Part shown: positions 1-9,887 of the stretch, piece by piece | How positions within the stretch are numbered: position 1 is the stretch's first letter | Layout of the letters: each line of letters starts with the position of its first letter | Notes under the pieces: model-generated | Seen by the model: the letters and a program-made list of their open reading frames with translations, nothing else | What the model was told of the DNA's origin: nothing | The model's database searches: none | Made by a program: the position numbers and the translations under genes | Assembly (NCBI GenBank): GCA_021399435.1 | Contig: JAJTUP010000011.1 | Span: 930,001-994,000, forward strand | Reading direction: 5' to 3' | DNA: 64,000 nucleotides | Source: Diaporthe sp. PMI_573 | Lineage: Eukaryota > Ascomycota > Sordariomycetes > Diaporthales > Diaporthaceae

Positions 1-1132
1 GGAGCATGCCAAGTCTGTCGTACTGGCAAGCCAAAATCCGGTTTCCCTTTTCGTCTCCCAGCCCGTCACTCCAGACGTGCGAAATGGCAATGTACTTGAG
101 CCCATTTGTAAAGGGTACAGCCTCCATGAGTCTGGGCCGCGATCCTGTCGGGTCCATACCGAGCCATAGACGAACAACGGGAAAGGAATCGGTCTCCAGG
201 AGAACCTTGTCGGCACTGCCCAAGGGCAGCCCGATTCCCTTACAGGTGCCTCCATCGTGGTATTCACCGGTGTGCTTGGGCATGTACTGGCCCGCCTGTA
301 CTTGATTTGCCACACATGCGCGAGCATGACATCGCGCATGTGAAGCGGATACCTCTGGATTCTTCTGTATCATGCTCGCCAAAATCAATGGCTCAACACC
401 TACAGTCTTTCGCAAGTTGTTGATCATATTCGGACACCAACCGCGGTGCATAAGACGTTTCCACAACTCGCTACCGGCAGGAAAGAACAGCACACCATAG
501 TTCATCAACGGATCGTCCATCGGATGAATGTGCAACGACCTCCAAATCGCCCTACGCAACTTCTCGGCGGCAGTTTTCAAAGGGTACCACACGAGCTTCG
601 TGGAGACGCCGATGCGGAACAGGGCTGTACCCCGGGCTCGTGCCGTCTTGTCGAACTTGAAGAATGAGTCGGCATGCCTTTCCACCACGTCGAGGACCAT
701 CATACGGCTGTAGAATTCCTCATCGTAACTGCCAAGCGGATCGGGGCTCTGCATGTGGCGTTGGAATGTCCTGTCGTACCATTGCTGTATAAGTGGCAGA
801 AGGATGGTTGTGTTTAATACTTTCTCGCCCGCCGAATTGATATGTATAAATCTCGAAAGATCACTCTGTTCTAGACAAAGCGCCAACATGCCGAAGTACA
901 GCCATGACTGAAGGAATACGGCGAAGTCGTTGAATGATCGTCCACGGAGGAATGAGTCGAGCTTCATGGATTCTTGTTCAAGCTTGAACAGTCTCCACTG
1001 GTAATGGATCGAGAGATCACCGTATCTACGCCAGAACCCGAAATCCTTTGGGTCGTGATCCCATGCTGCCGGACTGTAATATGGAAACTTCAAGGAAGGT
1101 TCACCGTTCCTTGGTCGGGGTATGTGGTCCAT
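1..1132 (-). CDS. HET-domain protein, N-terminal part (truncated by window edge)
   Basis: An open frame runs leftwards from an ATG at 1132 to the window edge without a stop, giving about 377 residues. A TGA lies in frame 15 bases upstream of the ATG, which supports this start. Residues about 347-358 read YIAISHVWSDGL, the opening motif of the fungal HET (heterokaryon incompatibility) domain. Just before it (about 267-300) is a Cys/His-rich stretch, HARCHARAC then KHTGEYHDGGTC, of the kind that precedes the HET motif in large HET proteins and may bind metal. HET proteins usually act in nonself recognition and incompatibility cell death; that role is family knowledge, not shown here. The rest of the HET domain and the C-terminus lie outside the window. 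It is divergent from the membrane-protein gene at 1816. Confidence 0.88.
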   Translation of the reverse strand, partial: MDHIPRPRNGEPSLKFPYYSPAAWDHDPKDFGFWRRYGDLSIHYQWRLFKLEQESMKLDSFLRGRSFNDFAVFLQSWLYFGMLALCLEQSDLSRFIHINSAGEKVLNTTILLPLIQQWYDRTFQRHMQSPDPLGSYDEEFYSRMMVLDVVERHADSFFKFDKTARARGTALFRIGVSTKLVWYPLKTAAEKLRRAIWRSLHIHPMDDPLMNYGVLFFPAGSELWKRLMHRGWCPNMINNLRKTVGVEPLILASMIQKNPEVSASHARCHARACVANQVQAGQYMPKHTGEYHDGGTCKGIGLPLGSADKVLLETDSFPVVRLWLGMDPTGSRPRLMEAVPFTNGLKYIAISHVWSDGLGDEKGNRILACQYDRLGML

Positions 1133-1815
1133 AACAGTTGAATTCTTTCACCTCGGAGAAACAATGTCGAACAAAGTGATCTATACCAGCCCACCAAGAG
1201 GTGCACCTATGGCAGTATGTATGTGAGCTTTTGTATCTCTTCCAGCTCAGACGCAACTGTCGTGCAGGTTGTATCACCTGGGCAGGCAAACCCGTTGAAC
1301 CATGTGTTGGCAGCCTGGGGCCTCGCCCATCCCACCACGAGCTGAAACGTTGCCGCAGGCCAGGTTGCACAAGGGAATATTACGTGATGCAGAATTATCT
1401 CGGCAGCTGCCTTGAACAAATGCGACACCTCATGTTGATCGGAATCGGTCTTGAAAAATCAATACTTGATTCACGGTCATCACGGAACAAATCAAAGACG
1501 ACCACCTGTCTAGGTATTTCGTGCATTTGTCTCGTATCAATCCAGGGGCTGGTGGATGTGTTAGACTTGGCGATGGAGGAACACTTGCTGACAGCCCACA
1601 CACAGGTCCCCCACAGGTAAGCCATGCCGTTTCGGTCGCGAGCTATCTGCAAGAGAAAGCCCCATTGCGCGAAATAAGCCGTGCGCTCCTGTCAGGCTTA
1701 CCTTGTGTTGTTCTGTACTTAAGTAGGCATTGGCTCGCTGCTGTAGGGTGGGCTGGACACAGCATTCTCAAACACTGACTTCACCAGCTGCCAAGGTGTT
1801 CACAGGCCAACCAAC
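1133..1815. promoter_or_regulatory. Divergent intergenic region between HET gene and membrane-protein gene
   Basis: These 683 bases separate two genes transcribed away from each other, so the region must hold both promoters. Short overlapping open frames exist on both strands but none has a recognisable motif or sensible splice structure. No specific regulatory site was identified. Confidence 0.5.
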
Positions 1816-3156
1816 ATGTTCCTCCCTCTGCCTGAAATACCTGTGTGGGGTCAGCAGCTGGCCGGCATCCTACCACTGTCGGCGCTGATTGAGTTCATCG
1901 ATACTCCCCGCCTGCTTCACATCTTCGAACTCACTGGTGCTATCCCAATTTGGTGTTTTCCCGTTACACCCTCTGGAAGTCGTATTCTTCTTTCAGATAG
2001 AAACATCGAGGATTGTTGCTATCTCGACGCCTCCAACTCTGGGCCCGCGCCGGTCTGTCTCGATGGACGTTACGGAGACTCGTATCCGATGATGAGTCCT
2101 GAGACTACACGTCTCTTTCTAAAATCTCTTCCTAGTGTCGCGATCCCCAACGACCACGAGAACATGAAGCGTAGCGACAACAGACTGCAGAGACTGGAAC
2201 TCATCCGAGTATACCGTTCGGCCAAAGCAAGCACAATCAAGCAGGAGAGCATCTACGCAGCGACCTCGATACTGGGCTGGGTCCTTCTCGTCACCATGCT
2301 TGCTTTATGTATTGTCACAGGCCTATATCTGTCTTTATCATTTCTCATAGTGGTCACCCTGACTGGGATTACAATCCATATAGCGCACAGCTGCGAGCCA
2401 CGACGGCTCGGGAAGGCAGGTGGCAGCAACTTCAATCGACTTGTCATCATCGCTGGGCATACGAACGAGACACAGTGGCGGGTGTTCTTTGGGGAGAGCA
2501 CTATTATCAACTCGCTCCTCAATTGGCCTCTGCGCGCAAAGCGACGATACAATTTCTTTCCCACGGCGGTCACCAAGCCCCTTCTCCGGCTTCTCTTTCT
2601 TTCGCAGTGGTGCTTGGCGGTTGGCGCGGCTACTACCCAAGGTTGGGATGCTTATGTCATTACCTTCTGGGTTTTGACATGTATTGTGGCCAGCTCCTTT
2701 GTCTTTGCTTCTGATAATAGAGTGGGCTACTGGGCTGAGAACTACGCTTTGCGCGACAGCTCTGCCAAGAGGGCTGGAATCGGGATGGAGCGTTTTGTTA
2801 CGGAGCTCAGCTCTAGGAGGGCGTTGCTGAATACCATCATGGCTTTGAACCCAGACTCGGTTAAAGAGGACACAAAGCCTGCGAGAGGAGGGCAACACCA
2901 GTTTTCACTCAATGAAGAGGCATTGAGGTGGATGGATCCAATCCTGAAAATGTCTGCAGATCGGGCCAAATGGGAGGAAGCGTCACTTGCTGCAATGCTG
3001 GAAGGATCCTCAGCTATCAACGGGGCTAAAAGGTCTGATGACGGTCCGAAACACCAGGAGAACTGGCGAAAAATATATCATACCGAATATTGGACACCAT
3101 TCATACCAGAAGGTCTCCAGATGGCAGAGAAGATACGCAGCAAAGCGAGGCTCTAG
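1816..3156 (+). CDS. Unknown membrane protein, four predicted hydrophobic segments
   Basis: A single uninterrupted frame encodes 446 residues. Residues about 147-189 contain two strongly hydrophobic stretches (around SILGWVLLVTMLALCIVTGL and LSLSFLIVVTLTGITIHIA) and about 255-298 two more, separated by a roughly 65-residue loop containing NETQWRVFFGE. The N-terminal 140 residues and the C-terminal 150 are polar. I do not recognise an enzyme motif. The gene lies head to head with the HET-domain gene, and I recall uncharacterised fungal membrane proteins of this general build near HET genes, so a partner role is possible but is inference. The start ATG is the first in frame and is followed at once by conserved-looking sequence. 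Confidence 0.75.
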   Translation: MFLPLPEIPVWGQQLAGILPLSALIEFIDTPRLLHIFELTGAIPIWCFPVTPSGSRILLSDRNIEDCCYLDASNSGPAPVCLDGRYGDSYPMMSPETTRLFLKSLPSVAIPNDHENMKRSDNRLQRLELIRVYRSAKASTIKQESIYAATSILGWVLLVTMLALCIVTGLYLSLSFLIVVTLTGITIHIAHSCEPRRLGKAGGSNFNRLVIIAGHTNETQWRVFFGESTIINSLLNWPLRAKRRYNFFPTAVTKPLLRLLFLSQWCLAVGAATTQGWDAYVITFWVLTCIVASSFVFASDNRVGYWAENYALRDSSAKRAGIGMERFVTELSSRRALLNTIMALNPDSVKEDTKPARGGQHQFSLNEEALRWMDPILKMSADRAKWEEASLAAMLEGSSAINGAKRSDDGPKHQENWRKIYHTEYWTPFIPEGLQMAEKIRSKARL

Positions 3157-4257
3157 ATAACTGGTCACATACATCGTAGATTAAAGAACAAACATACTTT
3201 CGCCACATAGTTGTGACGGCAGCCGCCAGTCTTCGCTTTTGAAAGGTGCCGCGACGCACGTGATAAAATGCCACACAAGGACACGCGATTTCCGACAGAA
3301 GGAATGTATCCAACAACCCCAGCCCTACCAATTCAAGATTGCGGAGGCATTCTTTTGGGGAACTCATTTACCGTCTGGCACTTGGCGACGCGTGGTCAGA
3401 ACAGGGGTGATGTGCAGAGAGCAAATGATCAGAAATTGGCTTGCGAACGGGGTCCTCGGAGAACAGTCCCCTGGAGCTCTGGGGTCCGTCATTATTACGG
3501 CTTTCGTGCGGTGTACTTTCGGCAACGTATTAACTGATTTGAGCCAACATGCTATGTCCTAGTTATCTATCTTGAATGGTCAGATCTTGCAATGGCAAAA
3601 AAGAAATTGAGCAAGGATGATGAGGCGAGAAGATCAAATGTTCCGCAGCAACTCAAATGGACCTTTGTGGGGATAAAAAGTGCTTGAGAGGGTGAAAAGT
3701 ACCTGAGGGGGTTCAAATCAGCAAAGTGAGACCGGATGGGGACGGGCCTCCCTTTCACGGTGATAGGTACGGGGCAGAATGACAAGGTGTGGAGATTGTG
3801 GCAAACGTCAAGCGGTAGCTCCCGTCGACGCTGAATTGGCACATAGCTTTTACTGTTTTCGGGCAGACGTACATTTCTAGGGGTCTTGGAGAGCGGAACG
3901 CAGATGGAGGAGATGCGGCCCGCAGCCCGCAGATATTACGGTTCGAAGTCCGAGAAGAAGCAAGCCTTTGTCTTTTCCGAGCCCATCGGGCGGACCATTC
4001 CCAACAGTCTTTCGTCCCATTGGTAACAAACGGACCTCTTGCATGTAGATCCTGCGGTACGACCTACGCCTAAAGTACCTAGGGAGGTAAAAGAGTCTTG
4101 GAAGTCACGTGCAGCTCTAGCTGCACGGCCTAAGCAGATCAGCCCAGCTATCTACTTAAGGAACAGACAATGACAGGTCTGCTCGGATCTCACCCGTGGT
4201 GCCCTCGCACATGTGCTCCCTCACACGCCCCAAATCAATGGCACCCGGCAGCCAAAG
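3157..4257. other. Intergenic region, no gene seen
   Basis: Short open frames on both strands lack recognisable motifs and do not join by plausible introns. The one structural item is a near-perfect inverted repeat at about 4109-4126 (arms GTGCAGCT and AGCTGCAC around a 2-base centre), listed separately. Confidence 0.5.
4109..4126. repeat. Short inverted repeat upstream of the 4258 gene
   Basis: Two 8-base arms, GTGCAGCT and AGCTGCAC, flank a CT centre about 130 bases upstream of the proposed start at 4258. It could be a protein-binding palindrome or a chance hairpin. It is not followed by a T run, so it does not look like a terminator. Confidence 0.4.
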
Positions 4258-5007
4258 ATGAGTCAAAGGTGCATCAAGATCCACGAGGTGCCGTTCCGCG
4301 ACCACGACAACAACGTCTCACTGATGGTCTTCTGGGCGCCCTCGGATCAGCCCCTACCCCCACTATTCAGCTTCGCCATCTACGTCACATGCCCAGACAT
4401 CGCCTCGCCGGACCTGTTCGACGCGGCAGACCTCCTCAAGACCCTGTGCGAGTCCAGCTACGCCCCCGAGACCAACGCCTACCGCCTGGACGTCTACTTC
4501 GCGCCATGGGCGACGGTCGAGCACTGCAAGAAGCACTACGATGCCGAGAAGGCCGTCAGGGGCCTCTTTTCTGACCAGACTGAGGCCCTCCGCAACCCGA
4601 TAGGCTGGAGGGGCAGCAGTGCCGGCAGCGAGGCAGCCGGCGGAGGGAGACAGCGGCTCCCAGGCCTGGTGCCTTCGTACCTGCGCCAGCCGACGGTATG
4701 CTACCACGACGTGCTCTTTATCTGCGACGAGCCGGAATGGCGCGAGGGAGACGACCTGATCTTCGTGCAATTCCGGCCCGCGAGCACCCCGGAGGAAATC
4801 GAGCAGGACGGCGGCCAGGAGGTGGACGAGACGCTCGAGATCGTCGCGGATACTGCGACGTTGAGGCTCCCCGTGTGTCCGGACCCGGATGAATACGACG
4901 GCTCCGGGACGGCTCAGGGCAGAATGTACGACATGCTGCTGCTCAAAGATGAACAGCTGAACGGGCCATATGAGGAGGCGCTGGCGAGGGGGTGGAGGTC
5001 GTGGTGA
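4258..5007 (+). CDS. Hypothetical protein, 249 residues
   Basis: A single-exon frame with GC-rich, regular codon use. The frame opens at 4213, but the ATG at 4258 (MSQRCIKIHEVPF) begins the part that reads like folded protein, so I prefer it. The product is acidic and soluble, has no signal peptide or membrane segment, and contains a Gly/Ser/Ala-rich linker around residues 120-140 (GSSAGSEAAGGG). The ordered regions either side (VFWAPSDQPLPPLFSFAIYV and PTVCYHDVLFICDEPEWREG) resemble no family I can name. It stands alone between a gene-poor region and a dehydrogenase relic. No function is proposed. Confidence 0.6.
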   Translation: MSQRCIKIHEVPFRDHDNNVSLMVFWAPSDQPLPPLFSFAIYVTCPDIASPDLFDAADLLKTLCESSYAPETNAYRLDVYFAPWATVEHCKKHYDAEKAVRGLFSDQTEALRNPIGWRGSSAGSEAAGGGRQRLPGLVPSYLRQPTVCYHDVLFICDEPEWREGDDLIFVQFRPASTPEEIEQDGGQEVDETLEIVADTATLRLPVCPDPDEYDGSGTAQGRMYDMLLLKDEQLNGPYEEALARGWRSW

Positions 5008-5875
5008 GATGAGACTGGAAATATTTCCCTTTGAGCTATAACGAACACGTCATGTCAGTGGGACGGGGTAGTATGAGTACGAATCCTGTGAGAAACACGA
5101 GGCCACCTAATAAACATCATTATATAATATACCTACATGATTTCTCACATAATCAGGGATTCCGACGCGTCCCAAGTACACATCCTCAAGGACTGGCCAT
5201 GACAAACCACCAGCCCGAGCATTCGACTCATATGCCGCGTACTGGCTTTCGAGATGTTTGTTCTGGGCGTTTGGCTGACTTCTCAAGAATCAATGACACT
5301 TGAATGAGACTTAATGACTGGAATGCTTGGGAATATTGCCCTGGGAGGATCGTATACTGTTGGTTCTCACACTAAAGTTATCTCATGGTATCGCATAAGA
5401 AATCGGGAATGTAGTGATATTGAATTTGCACTGAATACTATAGGAGTTATGATTTCTTTCGCCTCGCTAGGGTGTAAAGTCACATTTCTAGGCGACAAGT
5501 AGTGCCAAAAGCACCTTGGAACCCACGTTAATGGTGATGTCATGCCTGTGTTTGTGTGGAAAGGCACCAAAGTGCTCCGTCATTGGAAGCTGCCGTGCAG
5601 AGCCTGTAAAGCGGTCGTAGTCATGACGCAAAGGTAAGACTCATCTGTGGGATATCAAACGGAGCGGAGAGACCGTACATAAGTCTGGTCGAAAGCTTTG
5701 ATGTATTTCCATGGCACGGCAACCGTAGACCTTGATCCCAAATTCTGACAACTGTCAACACTCGAGAGCATTTTGAACTCAGTCATACCTAGACATTAGA
5801 CAACTCAAATCCCACATTAACAATCTCAGCCAGTCCATCAGAGAAATTCAGTCGATTCTACAGAAGGCCACCGGA
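5008..5875. other. Intergenic region, AT-richer, no gene seen
   Basis: The sequence becomes visibly more AT-rich after 5040. Open frames are short and without motifs. I see no promoter or repeat that can be supported. Confidence 0.45.
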
Positions 5876-6316
5876 GTGGGCCCAACGCCCATCCACCCTG
5901 ACAACCTCAGGGACGTGTCGCTGTCGTCACCGGAGGTGCCTCTGGGAATCGGCTACGAGATTTCTCGGGCCCTTGCACACGGGGGTGCCAGGGTGACCAT
6001 GGTCAACCGGAGCCCAGAGCAAGGACGAGACGCCATCAAGACCATCAAGCAAGAGACGTCCGGTGCCGATGTCGAATGGAAGGGGTGCGACATGGGGCTC
6101 CTTGAAAGAGGTCAGGGAAGTTCTCACCGAGCTTCGCCAGTCCCTCGATCGCCTTGATTTCTTTGTATTGTCCGCCGGCATCAACGTCAACCAACCTGGT
6201 GACGATGCCGACGAGATCCTGCGTTGGGTCAAGCTCTCTGGGACTTGAGCGAGCGGATAACCAAGGACATGCTGGGCAGCGACGCGTTGGAGGATTGGAG
6301 CCCGGAGGCCTCGTAG
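5876..6316 (+). pseudogene. Short-chain dehydrogenase/reductase relic
   Basis: Pieces of one Rossmann-fold dehydrogenase appear in successive frames. The cofactor loop reads AVVTGGASG in one frame (about 5920-5946), continues as IGYEISRALAHGGARVTMVN in another, then changes again near 6093 (GCDMG to SLKEVREVLTELRQSLDRLD), followed by FFVLSAGINVNQPG (6160-6200), the normal NAG-like motif region. After DADEILR the sequence jumps directly to a tail reading LWDLSERITKDMLG that ends in TAG at 6314-6316, so the catalytic YxxxK region is missing. There are three one-base frame changes and an internal deletion of more than 100 codons. This is a dead gene, probably of the retinol-dehydrogenase-like SDR group. 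Confidence 0.85.
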
Positions 6317-6490
6317 AGCTGTGGATCACGAGATGGGATCGGAGCACCGCGTGGGGCTCAAGGGACTTGGGGTATGTTGAGGATTCTGAGCCTCGAGACG
6401 CATTGCTGCAGCACAGCTATGAGATATTTCCTTAATTCCGCGAGCGACTTGCTCTACCCTGAATGACATTACCGATCCACCTGAAATAGT

Positions 6491-7903
6491 TCACGCAGGG
6501 CCTTCGTCGTCAAAGAAGACCTCATTGAGAAGACTGTACAAAATAAGCTGACCAGCCCACTGCTCCTCAACAGTCGGCCTGATCTGCTCTGGTGGTAGCA
6601 CGAAGCCAAAGTCCCCAGTGTCGGGCAACTCGATCGTCCACGAGAACTCCGCCCCTCCAACGGAATACACATGGTCGCGCGAGTTGCCCACAGACCGGTA
6701 GAGGACCGCACCCCCAGGCCCAAAGGTAAACGTCGTCCTGCGGTCGGAGCTGTCGCGGATGGCCTCGCTCATCAGCGACCCCGTCCTGCTCCACTTGCCG
6801 AGCTGCGGCGCGTAGAGGGTCTCGTTGTAGCCGAAGGGGAAGAGGAAGTACTGTCCGTAGCTGTGCCAGTCGATGTACAGCCTGATACCGACCGTGTCGC
6901 GCAACTTGCGCACGAGGCCGTCGAGCCCTTGGTTCTCGGGCGAGTCCGACGGCGCCTCGCCGCTGTAGGTCTGCCCGCACGGGTCGGGAGAGGCGCCGCC
7001 GCTCGTCGGGTTCCAGGCGAACTCCCAGTTCCTGTTGATGTCGCGGCCGACGCAGGTCGAGTTTGCCGGGCCCGGCTGGCGGTTCTTGCGCCACAGTCGG
7101 TTGGTTGTTTGGGTGTACACGAAGCCTGTTGGGTGTGAGCTGGATGTAAACTCTTTGTGCTCGATATCTTTCTGCTTACCATCAGGGTTGACTATGGGGA
7201 TGATATAGAAGTCAAAGTTGTCCAGGACAGTCCGGGTGTCATTGTTGCCCGCTTTGTAGCCGTTGATGAGCTGCAGCGTGTGATACTCAACGGTCTAGGT
7301 AGGCCATGTCAGTCAGATATTTCGTGGGAAGGTACAAGAGCATCTCACCATGGTTGTGATCCATTCTCGAGCATGTACAGTACCGTGATATAGGACCGCA
7401 GGCTTTCCTGGGCCGGCGTCGCCCCATAGGTGTATACCGAAGAGATCCCGGCCCTCGTAGGATGTACCAGAGGAAATCAGCTCAGAATTGTCTGGGAACA
7501 GCGCCTGCAGGTCTTCAAAGTACTGCACATGCTCATCATATGCATGATACGTGTCATACCAGGCAAGATCGTCGGCCTGTCTCTTCCAAGTGCTTTCCAG
7601 AGCGGACTCTGCGAGGATAGACTTCCCAAGATCTGCATGGAGGACGGTACTCCTCAGCTGGAGGGATTCGAACTGTGTGAGTTTCTCGGGTGGGACGACA
7701 ACATCGAAATGGCTGCCAACAGTCTCTTCCTTCCACGGCTCCAGAGATATGCTGGCAAGTCTCCTCAGCACCTCATTAGGCCGGCCGTCTGTCCTGACTC
7801 GGAGCACCTGATGGCCGTCGTATTGCCCGTTGTCGGCCTGTGCATGACCCAGTGCGATAGAGCCAAGGCTTGAGCATGTCCAAAGGAGGGTTGAGAGACG
7901 CAT
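6491..7903 (-). CDS. Secreted M14 zinc carboxypeptidase
   Basis: Three exons, complement(7349-7903, 7180-7294, 6491-7125), with two 54-bp GT-AG introns (7295-7348 and 7126-7179), encode 434 residues. The N-terminus (MRLSTLLWTCSSLGSIALGHA) is a signal peptide. Residues about 25-110 look like an activation propeptide and a basic WKRQ processing site follows. The catalytic domain carries the M14 zinc site HAREW (H177, E180), the substrate-binding GRDINRNW (about 250-257), the third zinc ligand in IDWHSYGQ (H311) and the catalytic glutamate in WTIELPDTGDFGF (E389). Intron 2 falls inside NPDG, which reads correctly after splicing. The family removes C-terminal residues from peptides outside the cell. 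It sits next to an S51 peptidase gene on the same strand. Confidence 0.95.
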
Positions 7904-8390
7904 TGCGAGAGCGAGAAGCTCCTGTAGATCTTGATACTACGAGTAGACTTGATTGTGGCCGCTAACAACGAAGGGGAGGCAGCATTATTTCTGGGTGCAG
8001 GTTGGTCGTGTCAATTATAGTTCACACAATTCCCCATAAGAGCCTCCCGCCTAACTCCCTGCATCTTCTGATTAGCCGTGCTTTAAACGCTGAGCATCGA
8101 TAACATGAGGGGAACTTCTTGTGGCCGTCAGCGCACATATCTACCTGCCATATCGGCTCTCGAGAAATCTTGGCTTTTCTTGTCCCGCGACTGCAATGCT
8201 CCTCTCGCCACTCGCTAGAGGATGGCGCCATGCTCCTTACGAACGACATCCCCAAAGCAGCAGTATGTTCATGTAGAAGACGAGCCCTCGGCAGTAGGCG
8301 AGGAAACTAGCGGGAACGTAGGTCAATTTGCACTAAGTCCGACTGTGTTGAAATTACCTCTCTGTGCGTGTCAGTGTGGTCAATCCGGGT
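7904..8390. other. Intergenic region between two same-strand peptidase genes
   Basis: About 490 bases hold the promoter of the carboxypeptidase gene and the 3' region of the S51 peptidase gene. No further coding sequence was recognised. Confidence 0.5.
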
Positions 8391-9257
8391 TCACTCGACC
8401 ACCTTTCGCGCCGCAAGATCATAACGATCACCATTCCGCAAGTAGTAAAATATAGAGGACGAATCAGGCAGATTCTTAAGGTCACTCCCCTCCCTCGACC
8501 AGAACCCCCCATCGTAGACAGCGATATAACTCGCCCCAATGACCTCAGCATCATTCCCAGACACAACCAGCGCCGTGTTCTCGTCGATCCCAAACCCGAG
8601 CAGCTCAGGCCTGACCCGCAGTATGTCAAACATGTCGAACACGCGGTTCCGCACCAGGACGTGCTGGTCGACCGCGACATCCCGCAGGTACCCGAACCCG
8701 ACCTGGTGGTCCCCGACCATGACCTGGTTATTCGCCGTGTCCCCGCGCGCGAGGAAACTCCCCTGGATGCTCGCGCCGGCGCTGGACCCGCCGATGACGC
8801 CGCCGCGGCCCAGGACGTCGCGGAAGGCCGTCTCGGCCCGGGTCCCCGCGTACGCATCGACGAGGCGCCACTGCCGCCCGCCGCCAAACCAGACGCCCGT
8901 CGCGTTGAGCAGCGGCGCCACAAACTCCTCCGTGTCCGCGACGGCCGGGTCGTAGGTGTGCAGCACCGTGACGGACCCCGCGCCCAGGCGCCGGAACGAG
9001 GCCGCCCCCGCCGCGTCCTGGTCGTACGACTCCGCGCCGTCCGCCGTCGGGATCACCACGATGGAGGAGGCGGGACCGCTGCCGCCTGCGAGGTCGATGA
9101 CGCGTTGGTAGATGTTGCCGCTGAGGGAGCCGCCGCCGACGACGACGAGGGAGCCGGTCTCGGGCCCGACGGTGGATGAGTTCTGCGCGTGGGCCGTCGT
9201 GGTGAGCAGGCCCATCGCTGTGGTGGTGAAGCGGAGGATTTCGGAGCTGATCTTCAT
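8391..9257 (-). CDS. Secreted cyanophycinase-like serine peptidase (family S51)
   Basis: A single exon encodes 288 residues. The N-terminus is a signal peptide (hydrophobic to about residue 24, ending TTAHAQ). The domain begins with VVVGGGSLSG (about 38-47), has VVIPTADGAESYDQ, then FGGGRQWRL, and the nucleophile elbow GGSSAGASIQG with the expected catalytic serine at S159. HVLVRNRVFDMFDIL and GFGIDENTALVV match the conserved end of cyanophycinase-type enzymes. Bacterial cyanophycinases cleave multi-L-arginyl-poly-aspartate, and relatives are dipeptidase E-type enzymes. The fungal substrate is not evident. A secreted form beside a secreted carboxypeptidase suggests extracellular peptide scavenging, which is inference. 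Confidence 0.9.
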   Translation of the reverse strand: MKISSEILRFTTTAMGLLTTTAHAQNSSTVGPETGSLVVVGGGSLSGNIYQRVIDLAGGSGPASSIVVIPTADGAESYDQDAAGAASFRRLGAGSVTVLHTYDPAVADTEEFVAPLLNATGVWFGGGRQWRLVDAYAGTRAETAFRDVLGRGGVIGGSSAGASIQGSFLARGDTANNQVMVGDHQVGFGYLRDVAVDQHVLVRNRVFDMFDILRVRPELLGFGIDENTALVVSGNDAEVIGASYIAVYDGGFWSREGSDLKNLPDSSSIFYYLRNGDRYDLAARKVVE

Positions 9258-9887
9258 CTTGTCCGGCTGGTGGGTTTCGATCGGTGAGAGTACTTACTCG
9301 GCGATAACCAGATCAGTCCGGCAAAACCGGCGGCAGCCTATCCATTATATATTAGAAAAAAAAAAAGACTTCGCTACTGCTCTACCCAGATATCACCACA
9401 GTATTTGCATAGATCGCGCAATGCCAAATTCGCGCCGGGTGATCGACACTAGAGTTCCCGCTTAGGGCAGGTGTCGCTGGGAAGCTCGCCTAGCTTCTTG
9501 GCTGCGGTAGATGTTTGGTACACGGATACAGTATCATTGTTTCCATCGATGGGGGCGCCTTATCAGCACATATGATGATGCGTTGATGCCTCTTGTCATT
9601 CCAAGCTAATAATGTGACATCAATTAACAGTTTCAAAAGACATGTCATCACGGACGAGGCCGACATTTGTGGGTGTAATGAGTGTCTTTCATTCATCTTT
9701 TCCGGTATCGAGCTATTTAGAAACTGATAGAGACAGGGTGATGACCATGTTGCGACCGAATTGAGACCAGAGTTGAATACATCCAGATCCATTTAGGAAT
9801 ATTGATAGAGGGTGATGATCATGTTGCGGCTGCATTGAGAGCAGAGCCGAACACCTCCAAAGCCATGTGGGAATTGCTAGAAGGAGA
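9258..9887. other. Intergenic region
   Basis: This holds the upstream region of the S51 peptidase gene, including an A-rich tract at about 9356-9366, and the 3' flank of the F-box gene. No additional gene is supported. Confidence 0.5.

Noticed and set aside
3880..3990. tRNA-like B box (GGTTCGAAGTCC) near 3939
   Set aside because: No matching A box, acceptor stem or anticodon arm could be folded around it.
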